NCBI GenBank assembly: GCA_017562135.1
Contig: QEYB01000093.1
Coordinates: 62,001-126,000, forward strand
Length of the DNA: 64,000 bases
Direction: 5' to 3'
From: Dipylidium caninum
Lineage: Eukaryota > Platyhelminthes > Cestoda > Cyclophyllidea > Dipylidiidae
Below are positions 1 to 12,800 of the stretch, in pieces. The notes under the pieces are model-generated. The model worked only from the letters and a program-made list of their open reading frames with translations, did not search any database and had not been told where the DNA came from. Every line of letters starts with the position of its first letter. Position 1 is the stretch's first letter. Both the position numbers and the translations under genes were made by a program.

Positions 1-1259
1 TGTCAACCACCGGCATGTCAACGAACTTTGTCTTCGCCATGGAGATTCCAACCAGAGAACCCCAAAGCCACTGGATCAAACGAGGAGTAGCTCTCCTCTG
101 TGCTTTAAACTTCTGAGTTAGACAATCTAGGCACAGCACTATTTTTCCGTGGGTTTCATAGGATATAGATGAGTGACCTTGTACAGAAAACCCGACATGT
201 CCCATCTCGCTCAACTTCCCGAGAAGTTTACCTTGTACTTGTACGTGTTCTTATCGTTGTGATTAGGACTAAATGAAGCGAGATTTATCAGTATTATTCT
301 GATAACCTATAACTCATGAGAAGTCAATGAAGTAATATAAGGACACATTTTACTTCTGTAGTGTTCTCTCAAATTAGTTTACCCATCTCAATTTTGAGGC
401 ATCATTTCGAGGCCGCTTGTATTATGCATCAAGATAACTTAAAGTTCCACAGATAGTTATACTTGGTCGTAAAAATAAATTTAGATGGTACGAAAACACT
501 TCCTTTAACCCGAGAACCGAACGAGCTCAACTTTATTTTCATTGGAACAACTTTCAAACCACAGGTCTTTCTCAGAAATAAACAGGTAAAAGTGATAAGT
601 AGTTATACGATAATAGGAAAAATAGTTGCTTAATGCCCAAGGTTAGCAGTCAAGGAGTTCAGTACTTTCATACGAAATTTAAACTCAATTTTATAGCCTG
701 TTCATATCACCCGCAGTTTAGCAACTCGTGGTAGCATCAACTAGTAGTGATTGACCGTCAAATTCCTACCATTTGAAGTACATAGGTGGGAAAGGCATTA
801 GAAGATTATGACTACGATTTGAGGCGTTATAGTGTATCCGTATAAGACAAGGAAAACTTTGGTGAGAGAATCAACTAGAGATATGGATAGCGCGAAGAGC
901 GGCAAGTTAACACAATTGGACTATTTGCATTAATTGCATTTCAGCAACTCTAGAAGTCTTAGTGGGGAACGATGAAAAATACGACTTCCGAAAAACTTTA
1001 GCGTTTAAAAACCGTGACAGCGTAAGTTAACGTCGGAGGAGGTCGCAAGTGCGTTTGGAAGAACTTGTCATAATGAAAGTGGGTGAAGTACTTGAAGGGG
1101 ATAGAAACGCGGGGAACCTTGTAAGAAGGGATAAGTAAACGCAAGACGACCAAATGGCTGAATGGCATCTGGCGAGCAGATGCGGAGTAAGGCATGCAGA
1201 GAACACTTGACCGAGGAAAGGATAGTGCCCGTCTGGGAAGGGAGGGAGGTATTGGTAAA
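1..1259. other. Left-edge intergenic stretch, no gene seen
   Basis: AT-rich DNA with no open frame that shows protein-like composition or splice sites joining to a neighbour. The few short open frames at 1.0-1.3 kb on either strand overlap each other and lie beyond the 3' end of the TLC-domain gene. Nothing else recognised. Confidence 0.5.
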
Positions 1260-1265
1260 TTTATT
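1260..1265 (-). terminator. Poly(A) signal of the TLC-domain gene
   Basis: A minus-strand AATAAA lies about 50 nt downstream of the stop codon at 1314-1316, the usual distance for a cleavage/polyadenylation signal. This supports the reading of the 1314-1674 exon as terminal. Confidence 0.5.
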
Positions 1266-1313
1266 GGAGTTAAATGCGTAACTAAACATAATCGAGGCAG
1301 AGAGAACAAGATT

Positions 1314-4300
1314 TTATTCGTCATGAGCGGCGTACGCTACTTTTCCATTTTGAGTAACGACACCATTGCGTTTGGGCATGGAGGTAATGTAACCGAGGGT
1401 GGTGAGAGCCTTTTTAGTCACTATGCCAACTGGATAGCCCCAAGCAATATTGAGCACGTCCAGGAGGATGGGTAAGGAAATAAAGTGGTTGGTAAAGAAA
1501 GGTAACTTGTGTTTGATAGCCAGATGAGGTTTGGAATTGAAATGACGGTAGAAGAGTATCCAGTAGGGCACAGGAAGAATGTAACGACCGAAAATGAAGA
1601 GGACGGCGAAGACAAGGGTAACTTTGGCTGCTCGTCTGTCTGCGTTCTCGCCTCCAATAGTGCGATAGAACCACCTGCGAAGAAATGTAGAGGTAGCGAT
1701 TAACCCCTTGTTCATAAGTGCGATTGAAAAACAACCGTCGGAAAAGTATTCATTATGGAGTTCTCACTTTTTGCGAGTCAATACACTCCACAGTGAAGGG
1801 AAACATCTAAACTACAACCCCAAATGTAAAAAAATGAGTAACACAAAGCGATTCTCACACATTAATCTGGATCAAGTCAACGGTACACTAATTAAACAGT
1901 GTCTTGACATGTTTGGTGGCAATGCTACGTCTGCGTATCCCTTCGATGTCTAACGTAAGCCCGCGCATCACCCATAAAACATTTAGTCAAAAAGGAAGAA
2001 TTTTCAAGAGAAGGTAAGAACGGCGGATGTGGCGTTCGACTGCCTTCTAGGACAATGAAAACAAACAAGTTAAACAAATACACAATCCAAGCTTATTCCA
2101 AGGAAAGCTCAGACTCATGAGTTGAGACAGCAAGTTATTGCTCAAAGTTAGTTGTAGTTATTGTCATGTGCCCGGGGACTTCAGAAACATCGACTCTTTA
2201 GTACGTATAAGGAGTATTTCAACCTTTTTATGAAGAATCGAGTGAAAACGCAGTTCCTGTGAGCGGCTTCAGAGAGACAGCTATAATCCTTCAAAGCGAC
2301 ATCTTACTTTCAATATGCTTCTTAGGTTAGGTACAAAGGTGAGACGAAACCTAAGAAGTGATTTGTAATTTAAAGATGTGTGGAGCAGGGAGAAAACTAT
2401 ATGTAAGACAGAAGGATGGGAAAGAGAGCAGCTGAATAGAACTAACAAAACGAAAACCTAGTTTCGGATTTAAAAACCAATTTATTTTCCATATTCAGAC
2501 AAGCATTCAACTGTTACGTTATTACAACGTCAGTTTACACCTAGGCCTTTTCAGGTTTATTGGCATGTAATAAATAGAAACTTTAAAACGGAATTGAGCG
2601 GAGGCCTCGTTTTTCAAAAAAATTGCAGAAAAATTATACGTAACAACACAAGGAGATTACATCCAATTGTAGCGCCGAATGAAGGGGATCCGTGACTTAG
2701 AAGCACTACTCTGAACCATCACCGCATCGACTGGTTGTGGTGACAAGGGAGACGATGGAGTGGAACAGCATACGTGATCTCATGGTTGCCGCCACTTCAG
2801 AATATGCAACCCAAGTGCGAGTGTATAAAAGGAGGAACATCCCACGACCAATTAAATCAGATGCCAACCGATAATTTCAACTCTTAAGGTATTTGCATGT
2901 ACAATTAAGAAGAATGAGACTTGTGCCTGGCCAGTCACGAAGAGGAAATGCAACACACGTAATCTTGGATTATGCAGCACTAACACTGACGAGTGTTCAC
3001 ATAACATGGGCGCTATGCTGGCGTTCTATGCCACTAGACAAGAGCTTACACAGTCATGGAGACGGCTTGAAGACTTACTTTCACTCTGCCAATCTTCAAT
3101 TTGCATTTTTACGTACCTTTGATTTAAGAAGGGGGTCGAAATTTCACTTGTGAGTCGAATTATACCATAGATAGGAGCTATCCTGTTGACCTTTGAAAAG
3201 GAAAGGAAGTGAAAGCGGTATTAACGTGTTCTTTCGCCATGAAAAAGTCGTGTTAATATTGCTAAGTGAAGTTGTATAAGTGAAGACACTCACGGGGGAA
3301 TAGCGATCTTTATAGCTACATTACGGCAGATTATTAAAGTTCTAGTTGGATGGAATCTTGAGGAAGGACGCAGGATTTACGAAGCAAAGGGCCACCCTCA
3401 AGAACAAATCACACAACCACGAGCTGAGCACAAGGTCAAGGGCTGTGGACAGAGGTCTTCCTTATAAATGAGTCAGATTATGACGCTTTTTGAATGAATC
3501 ACACTAGTTCCGAAAAAGTTTAAAAATTCTTTTGAAAAAAGGACTGACAAAAACAATAAAACAGGAAATATCAACAGTTTAAGAAAGAACAGGTCATATA
3601 AGCGTGTAATCAAATGGCTCAAGGCGAGTGACTGACTGATATAAACTAAATCGTAAGGCATTAAGTTGTAATCACGGAACACTTTCGGAGCATAAACTCG
3701 TGCCCAAAAAATGCACTCATTAACGTGAATTTATAACTCGTAATGCGATGGGAATAGGAGGCATCGCAAATCCGCTCCATGTTTAAACAAAATCATTTTG
3801 CGATAGCATCTTAAAAGTCTTCGACGACGAGTACCTGAGCCCTGCACCTTGCCACTGTCAACTACCAATTTCGTAAACAGAAACCCTGTGGGGACATTCA
3901 ATTGGCCTAATACGCAGGCGGAAACATTTTGTTCAAAAAAAGCGTAATGAGGAAGTTGCAGGCACCGGAACTGCGTCAATAGGTTGTAATGAGGATGATG
4001 ATGCAGAGTACAAAGAGAGAATGTGATTCTCGAACGTTTCCTCTAGTCCATTTTTTGACAAATCACATGCGAAATGGAAGAATGAGAAAAGATCACCAAA
4101 TCAGGACCCAGAACTTACCAATCGGTATATATATACGGACGTAAAGTGACCTTCGAACCCTGTTGGTTCGGAGTGGAAAAGTATTTTGTCTCACAGAAGG
4201 CACATTTGAAAAGTCGAGTAGACAAATTTTCATATAAGTACCATCTTTTTTGAGAAATGAGAGGTAATCTTTACTAAGGACCTTGGTAGGTGACCTATTT

Positions 4301-7300
4301 ATTACCCGTATGTTTTTAGGGTGGCTTGCAAATTCTATTAAAAAGGGCCATAGGATGTTCAAATAGCAGTCTTATCGAGGGGAAAATGATAGTCTCAAGA
4401 ATTTTGATAGTAAATGATGTATATAGGTAAAAATAGGTTTTGATAAGAAGCATGAAGAATTTACAATGCAATGGTTATCTTGAACTTTGCATCCATAGAG
4501 AGGACTTACCAATAGAAAAGTGAAGCAGGCGGCAACTATAAGGTGATGAGTACAGAAAAGAAAAAGCTCTAAGCCTTTTTGGAATGTGAACATTGTAATG
4601 GTGTCTGAAAAGAACATAGAGCCGCGTTAAAGGTGAAGCGAAAGATGAAAAACAGCTAAATTCTCAAATTACTGATCGTTAAGGCAAGCGTATCGAGAGG
4701 CCTAACGTCTGAACGATTGACGATGATAACGCCACAAGCAAATAAACATATTGGCGATAGTATGATCTAGATGTCATAGAGCTGAGACCAAAAATTCCGC
4801 AATTCAAGAGATAATATGGTTTCGGTTTTGATTAGCCTCTGTTCGAAATGAAAGTAGACAAAAGGCAGGCATGGATGCTCGTGCTAACAGTTGTCCAACA
4901 AAGCATCCTATTTAGACCACTCATAAACTAACACGCACTCTGGCACAGACTAATTTACAGATAGTAGACTAACTTCCTGCTAGAGGTCTGAAGAATTCCG
5001 ATCCATCAGTAAATGCTCCTATTACGTCGACTTTAGTACTTGTATTTAATTAACAATGAAAGATAAAAATAAAGAATTGCAATAGCTAGCATTGGCATAC
5101 TCACATTATGGAATCATAGACAATTAAAAATCCAGATCGGAGAATATTTACCTGCTAACATATAGCCGATGGTTATTGATAGTGCTATACACCCGGTCCG
5201 AGATATGGAACTAGGCGGATGCAATCGTTAAGAGATGAGGTACAGTGTAATCATTGTGGAGTACAATGTAACATCAGCCCAAAAACAGGCTTGTAGTCAT
5301 ACATCTGTGTGACTTCACCTCAAACATGTGGGAAACCAAACCGAATCAAATAATAAGTGAGATCACACGAAAAATGTGATCGTAGTGCTTGGTTTTATAT
5401 TGTTAAACCATAATATTGTTCCTCAGCTTACCTAATGAGGGAAAAAAAGTAACTCACGTGATTGGGTCAACCCACTGAAAGGTGTCAAAAAGAAGAGAAA
5501 TCAAACTAAGGGTGGTCACCAGAGTTGCATGAATGGTGGAAGAGGCACTAAACAGAATAAAGAAAGAAGTGTCAAAAATACAAATGAATACACCACTGCC
5601 ACCGCCACAACCAAATATTTGCAAAGTAACCACTTCTTTAAAGATTCATAAATACAGACGGTTTTCCCGATTTCCCGAGGGGAAATGCAATCTTTTGCCG
5701 GTAAAATAAATAAAAGGCAAAAAGCGTGAGATGGGTAACATTAGTTTGAGCATTCAGTTGTTTTTGAACTACGGAAACCTAACATCAAAGACAGGAAAGA
5801 GATGGAAAGTGAGGTCACACATTTGTTTTAGGGTGAGAAAATCTTAGTGTAATTTCCCATAGATGTAAAAGAAACTTCCAAAAAAACTCAGAAATCTTGA
5901 CGTTGCCAAGCAAATAGTTTCGGGGATACTTTATAAAATGTAATTTTTGGGCCTAAGAAGGTGAATGGTATCTAAAAGCTCCTGAAATTCACAACGAATA
6001 ATACTGAGAACAGATATAAGACCATAATAGTTCTGAGAATTCAGGACGACCATGTGATTACAAAAACAGGATGGAACGAGGATTTCATGTGGCATTGCAA
6101 ACAACCGAAAATTTAACACGCAAAATGAAAAAAATGCCTTTTTGATATCAGCTGCCGGAATATGTAAACAGTGGAAAAATAAATATCGTCGACCCCCTTC
6201 CCCTAAGGATCGACAAACATGAAGTTGTCTATAGTCTATTAGGAAGTAGGTTAGACCGCTGTTGTGCGAAGGGCGATGATGCGCAAGACTTAAATAAATC
6301 ATGTGCATTCTTGAATAGTGTCCAATCAGAGAAAATGAGGGAACAACGACAATCAGCCAATGGGATTATAGGAACAAGAAGGCATGCAGGTTTTAAGGGC
6401 GGTCGGGGAGGTCATAAACGGTTGGCGATGGCAAGGTGTCATGTGACGTCACGATAATCTGGCCTTATGATAATCAGATTATTACGGAAAACTTTAACAG
6501 TAAACGGTATTTACATGAGTCTAGGCGAAACAAGGCTATTAAAAAAATGCCGTTGAGATGGTAAAAGTACAAGTTTCGATAGTATTTACATAATAAAACA
6601 CGCAAATTTGTTTGTTGGGGCAAAGTTCTATTCAAATGTATACATGAAGGATATACATACATGTATATATATACATATATACGTATATAAAGTTCGAAAA
6701 ATAAATGACAATTTAACAGGTCCAGATGTTTTGACCCATAATTGCACAACTATACAGCTATAAACCAAGCTTGAATCCATGGTATTAAGACACAGGTATC
6801 GATTGTCATGCAGGTAAGACATAAAAAAGGATATAAAATACCCCAGATCATCGTAGAATGTAACACAACTAGTAGCTTTAGATGATGAAACAATCTGCGT
6901 GTACAGCAGAAGTTTGAGGACAATGGGGATCTGATAACGGTAAGAATGCATAGAAAAGCATTATACAATTAATTTAAATATGAGCTAGCAGTATAACTGT
7001 TAAACTTATACAAATTAGTGGAACACGAAGTGAGCTATCGGGAGAAAACCAACTGCTATTACATTATGATGGTGAATTACTGTTTAGATATAAAACACAA
7101 CAATTCAAAACAAGTATCAACAAATGAAATATATTTGAGCCTTGCCGGCAATTCCATTCGAGTTTCCGGAGGGGAGGAAGACGACGGTAGGGAGGACACA
7201 TCTTTTCAAATACGCGACTCCCAAAAACGTGATTAACGGAAAGGATACTAAGAAGACTCGCAAGAGACCACAAAGAATAATAATAATCGACGTCTTTGGG

Positions 7301-7330
7301 CCACGTATAGGACATTGGTAACTCATCCAT
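1314..7330 (-). CDS. TLC-domain membrane protein, TLCD4/TMEM56-like (first and last exons only)
   Basis: Two exons look like the two ends of a TLC (TRAM-LAG1-CLN8) domain protein of the TLCD4/TMEM56 type, a multi-pass membrane family linked to lipid metabolism. The first exon (7330..7146) has a hydrophobic helix and then the family hallmark at the start of the TLC domain, a proline-tyrosine segment followed by KLEWNCR (human TLCD4: KKIEWNSR). The last exon (1674..1314) has the hallmark RWF entry, two hydrophobic helices, the LDVLNIAWGY motif and a tail with QNGK, as in the human C-terminus. Phases agree: the first exon ends after two bases of an Arg codon and the last exon starts with one base. 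The first exon appears to end at a GC donor (GCAAGG) at 7145-7144. The last exon has a strong acceptor (pyrimidine tract, cgcag) at 1675-1676. The roughly 100 central residues, including the HH part of the domain, were not located between 1.7 and 7.1 kb, so the model is incomplete. The start at 7330 is provisional; an in-frame ATG lies at 7315. Confidence 0.62.
1675..7145 (-). other. Putative large intron region(s) of the TLC-domain gene
   Basis: AT-rich sequence with frequent stops. I looked for the missing central TLC-domain exons on the minus strand and could not place them with confidence. Short open frames around 2.7-3.1, 3.7-4.0 and 6.6-6.95 kb have no convincing family similarity. Confidence 0.35.
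6655..6692. repeat. AT-rich simple repeat (TA/TACA microsatellite-like)
   Basis: An imperfect run of alternating ATAC/ATGT/TATA units, in the AT-rich stretch assigned to an intron of the TLC-domain gene. Confidence 0.7.
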
Positions 7331-9635
7331 GAATGAAGGAGAAACCGAACTTTTGAAGAGAACAACGGTTTCCTCAAAGAGCGAACTGGATTTTAAGGTC
7401 GGCTGTTCATGCAAACCAATTCGACAAAATACAACATTGGGGTCAAAATCAACAAATTTGAGCTCTGATACCTTATGTGACTCAGTTTCAAAGGCAAGAA
7501 TTAAATATTTAATTGTTCTTGTGCCGTTTTATTTGCTTTAATTTAAAAATGGCGTGAAGTGAAAACTTTTGATTACCTAACACTTCGAATGCACGTAGAC
7601 GGACTCAGACAACACCCCGATATTTTACATTTTGTCGGTCAAATAACTGAACATCCATCCATAATGTCGTGCTATTTAAACTAGTTTCAGAGATCTCCTA
7701 AACCAACCTTTCTTAAAGACCACTACAGATTTCCGCAGCCTTCCTGTCATATGGCAAACGGTGAAGAATTCGACATTTAAACTAGAGATATGAGCTGAAC
7801 GCTCACGCCCTCAAATGTTAGCTCAAAAAATCAGAAGTTCTATTTGGAACAGAAGGGAGGCGTGTTACATTGGTATTATGTACGCCATGAAAGCGTTGAA
7901 AGTTATGTAATCTCACTCCTCCAAGCCCAGACATTGTGGAAAGGGAAATATATTTTATATCCACTTCCGCCACTCTTCGTAACCAAGCGCTCCATTAGTG
8001 ATCGTGATATGCGCCACCTAAATATTAAATCTTTGGGTCTTCTGCAAACCTTAGACATCTAATTAAACCAAGAATTTGATTGCGGAACCTAAAACTTCCA
8101 GATGGATGTGCGTACTGCCGGATGCGAGGCGAAAACTAAATTGTGGGAGCCTCAAACGTTGACACACTTAGCAGTAAATTAAATAAAAAACGTAATAATC
8201 CTTTCTCTCCGTAGGAGGAAGCAGGGAGAGTTAAGGTAAGGGTAAGAGCAAGTGAACCTCAAGTTCATGAAACTTCTAAGACCTATTATTTTTTGTTATT
8301 GACATGAAAGTATAACATGTCGCCAAACAATAATTACACCGAAAGCTATGTTCTATCGGTCTGAAAAAGCCTTAAAAATAAGGTACTGTGGTTGCTATCT
8401 TTAAGTACATACAGTCACGAGTATATAGAAAACACATTCTACTTATTGGTCGAGGTGTAATATTTGTTGTTTGCAAAAAGAAAACATATATGATAAAATC
8501 TTCCGATAGTTACGTCACGAAAGCTATCGTAATACGTCCCCCTTGAGATAGCACACCCTCAAACAATTTTGTTTATCAACTGAATTTACTCAGCATAGAT
8601 TAACATCTATTTACCAATGTTTGCGGGCGCCGGAATATAAGGTGACAACACAGCTTGCAAATTTTTTGACAATGTATCCAAATTGTTTTATCGCTCATAT
8701 TCTAAGTAAAGATCCACTCTGTAGTTCAGGTCCTGTTCTATCTGGACAGCAAAGTTGTCAACTCTTTAAGGTGGAAAGATAAATTTTAAATGATTTGTCG
8801 GAATGAAACACTTTTTAATAAAAATTGGGCTTTATCCTGCGTTCCAAGAGATGTTAGTATGTAGGACAGCATTCATGCAAAGTATGGCTTAGAATTTGTA
8901 ATGTACTTCGACACAATATTTAAGAGAGGTGTTGTGCAAGCTGTGAATTTTTATTCGCTTTTAATGTACAAAGTATTAATAGGGTGTGTTACAACGTAAT
9001 AACAACAAAGTTACGTTAGCAAATGAATGTTTAGAATCGGGTTTAGAAGACATTTTAAAGTTGAAGCAAGGTTAATTATCTGTTACGTAATGCATATGTT
9101 TTAACGGGCTCTAGTAACTGATTTCGTGATGTGCACATTTTACGTTTATAATCTATTCTCAATTACGATGACACGAGAATATAAGCAAGTATTGAGGGCA
9201 CGCAGTGAAACATGTTTAGATATAACGTAAACTAGTTGATGCTAAGTTATCATTGCACCGAAGAGGAACTCTTACCTTTTGCTCATACACATGTGAGCCT
9301 ATGGTCATTTTGGGTTTCTTAGTCCATGTTTTAAGCTTCAAGACTAACCATGAACTAGATAAGATTTGTGTGGTGAATGAACTCAGCTCTTCCAATCGCT
9401 TTAGCCATAAATACTAGACTATTTCCTACTTAACTTCTGTTTTCTTCTTCCTATGATCAGTGGTTCTTTACAGAGGAGTTGGCTAGTGGATGCCTTTCGG
9501 AGTCGCATTAAATTTAATGAGTCGTTATCATAATTTATCAAAAAGCTCATATTGTGAAATTCAAGGGGAATAATATATACACCTGATCTTCTCGGGGTAT
9601 AAAGGAGATCAAGAGGGGGAGAGGGACAGTCCCAG
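7331..9635. other. Intergenic stretch between two minus-strand genes
   Basis: AT-rich DNA between the presumed start of the TLC-domain gene and the 3' end of the Ig/FN3 receptor gene. It should hold the promoter of the former and the 3' UTR of the latter. No gene was recognised; the plus-strand open frame at 7.84-8.06 kb is short and unlike any family I know. Confidence 0.4.
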
Positions 9636-9843
9636 TCAGATGCAGCAACTGTAGTTGTCCATTGTCTGTTCGTGGGAGTGGTGAGCAGCACCCTCCGGAG
9701 CGTGTGTAGAGGCTGTTTTTTCCTCTAGCCTGAATACGCGGTTTCCACCTCCTTTACAGATGTACACTTCATGTACATAATGAGGAATATTCACTTCCCG
9801 GAGGTCGGGAGAACAGACTGAGATGTGGGAATTGATATGGGGT
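9636..9843 (-). CDS. C-terminal exon of the Ig/FN3 receptor
   Basis: After a ttttgtag acceptor, one base completes an Arg codon left by the membrane exon (CG|A). The following 68 codons end in DNYSCCI and TGA at 9638..9636. Three tyrosines (PHYVHEVYICK and the terminal NYS) could be signalling sites. The stretch is more GC-rich than its surroundings and stays open. The link to the membrane exon rests only on matching phase, so an intermediate exon (for example near 10.2-10.45 kb) is possible. Confidence 0.5.
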
Positions 9844-12800
9844 CTACAAAATAAGAATATACCAAATTGAATTAACGGCAGGTTGGTGTGAAACAAGAGG
9901 TGAGTGGCTAGGATGTTGGTGTCCATATTCTTCTATTGCTAAGATTATTTGATTTAGAAAGGGATCCTCATTCATCGCTTTTGCCTACACCTTCCAGTCA
10001 AAAAGTGTGGCACTGGCAGGGAAGGCATATAATCTAGTCGCTTGAGGATCATAATTCCTTCTGTTTTCTTTTATAACAATGTCAAGTTTAGGTAAATGTG
10101 ACTCAAGAGGCACAATCCCACTGAATCTTAGCCGCCCCCAAGTAAAAGCACTAAATTACTGCTCCCCTACTCGCAAATATTCTACTTTCACCCACTACAC
10201 ACTATAGACAGCAGAGTTATGATTCTGTGGAGTCAGAAGGGATGGCAGAGGGATCGGGGGAAGAGATGCATGAGAAGGAAAGAAAGAGAGGGGGACTGCC
10301 ACCCTAAGGTCATGTGAGCATGTTGGAATGTGGTAGCATAGGAGATAGGACCGCCAAAGTCAGAATATAGCGAATAAATGGAGGAAATGTGGCAAGCGCT
10401 AAAGTAGAGTAATTGTCTCCTCTCGATGTGGTTCATCACGGAAGACGGGAGGACTACTAACCCTCATAACTATACTCCTCGATTCTGCGTTTCTGCTACC
10501 TCACCTCTCTTCTAACTATTGTTCTTACCGAAAAAATTCATTGATGACAAAAATTTTACTAACGTTATCACCATAAAAGAATATGCGCAAGTAAACACAT
10601 TTCTAAATGGGCTAGAGGGCCGAACAAAAGAAATTGTATTTTGATTGAGGTGACATCGTACTGGCAATTCCACTAGATGGGAGATGCTTAAATTTACCTA
10701 AAAACTAATACTACTGCATCTGACTCCGACTACACGCCGTCCTTATGAGTTGCTTGTTGCATATTCTTCAGGGCCATCTGCGTTTCTTGACGAAAAAACT
10801 CTCCGCATGTCATCACAATGCCAGTAAGCTGGGATATCACCAAGTGTGCAAAGTTAGACCCGATCACTTGAAGAGGAATTTGATTTAATCAACACATATC
10901 TATGGAGGGTCCGCTGATGAACCGTCACCGCACTTTTTCACTGAATGTTGCCCCACCTCCGACCGTCTACTTAATTATTTTTCCGATGAAGGAGGTTTTA
11001 CTCTGGAATATAGAAGGTTCCATTGAGGACGTCCGTTTAGGCAACTCGCATGTCAATTAAGACGGTTTCGTGTGCTATGATCACTTCGACTCAGAATTTA
11101 ATCAGCATTTCCCTCCATATCAAAGTAGCAATTATCAGACTGACTCTTGGGTGTATAATATTTTGATACAGCGAGAATTTTATACGTCATGAAACTGCTC
11201 GACCGACACAATTTATTGGTTTACGATTTAAGTCGGCGTCTTTTATTGAGATAGTTAAGGATAAGAAGGGCGCTGCTCAGGGGCGACAGTAGACCCAGAA
11301 GGCTCGGCACTTCAACTGTCTCATTGTCTTTGCGAATCGCTTTCTAGCGAATTTTCCTTCTCGGTGTAAGCATCACGGTTGCAGTGACGCTCCATTTGCT
11401 GCCTACTTTCTCAATTAGTGGTCAGTCTTTTCACTACAGCCAAGCTAATAAACCGCTAATTCAGTGACAGTTTACTAAATTTGTATTAATAATAGGCCGA
11501 TATCATTGGATATGAGCCAGGCAGGCAGGAGAACCTTTGGTATGAGAATTCGACACGAAAAGCTCTAAAGGAGTGTTATCCTGACGGCGCAAGGTCGGTG
11601 ACAAGGTGGAAACAACTTTCTAGTGTGTTTCGTGAAAACCGCTAAGTAGACTGCCCCGTGGTGCCACAAATACGCCTTACACCAGATAGATGACGTCGCT
11701 ATGCGTTCTCCCCAATCGTGACGCACGACAGAAGTGGGTGAGACGGCGTAAGACACCGCTCGGGGTGGCACCTCGAGACTTGTGAACGCCCCTACTTAAC
11801 GGGGACCCTCAAATATCCTCGACTTCTAACGGATTTAGCACTCAGCTTTCGGTAACATTCCTCACCATTTCGCCGCCATGTTATGGTAATGGGCCTAAAA
11901 TTCATCTGAACACCCATATGTGGCAAAATTTACATGGTTCCTCCGTTGTGTGTTTGTGTTAAGCAGCGTGGTCTCCCCGTCCTCCGGTCCAACAGTTGGA
12001 GGAATGGCAGACGTTTCCCCTCCTGCTTGTACTTCCTACGAATTCGGGAAAGATATACAGCACTGTGGCCACCTCTGGAGACAACGAGTAAACTCTGTGG
12101 ATCATATTACGCATGCATAAATGCATTCATTAAGTCTACTTATGGCTATTCCCTGGATATTACTTGAAGGTTGGGAAAAGTAAGGACGGACAAGCACAAC
12201 GAAATGTGAAAAGATAAAAAATTCTCTACACATTCGTAAACTATCCGCATAATTTTTGTGTCTAAAATCTAAATGAGAGAAAAAACAAGTTATTGTTGCC
12301 GTGGTCAAGAGTAAAGCTTTACCGAAGGTGCTCACTGTTTTTCGGCAGAGTGCTTGTCCTCCTGTCCCCCAAGTCACGTTGAAGCTGGAAATCCTCAAGA
12401 CGCGGGGAGAGCAGTGCACTAACGCGTTTACTGGAAGCGGTTCCATCGATGGAGTTGTTGATGACAGTCACCGACTGGCTGCCGCCTATCCTCTGGACAC
12501 ATAACTCCCCTGGCGTCAAAGTTGCCAGCTGAAGTTGGCTTTTCAACGCTGCAGTGTCCCTGGCGGTGGCGGCACTAGCCGAAGTGGTTGTGTGAATAGG
12601 GGGAGAATTTGCACAGCGATCGGTCCAAGTTTTATCCCGCGAATAGATGGTCCTCCGAAGATTGCTTTTGTGTGCTCGAATTCTGGCGCCTCGTTTTGCC
12701 AACAGGCACACCAGGAGGGACAACATCGCTATCGCTAGAGATCCGCAGACGAGGACAACTTTCACAGATGTGTTTGCCTCCTGCTCGACCGATTCTGTGG

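Noticed and set aside
1194..1703. Plus-strand open frames at 1.2-1.7 kb
   Set aside because: They are complementary to the TLC-domain terminal exon, whose minus-strand translation matches TLCD4; the plus frames have no similarity.
4140..4190. Minus-strand GGGTTCGAAGG as a tRNA T-arm
   Set aside because: No box A at the right distance and no foldable cloverleaf.
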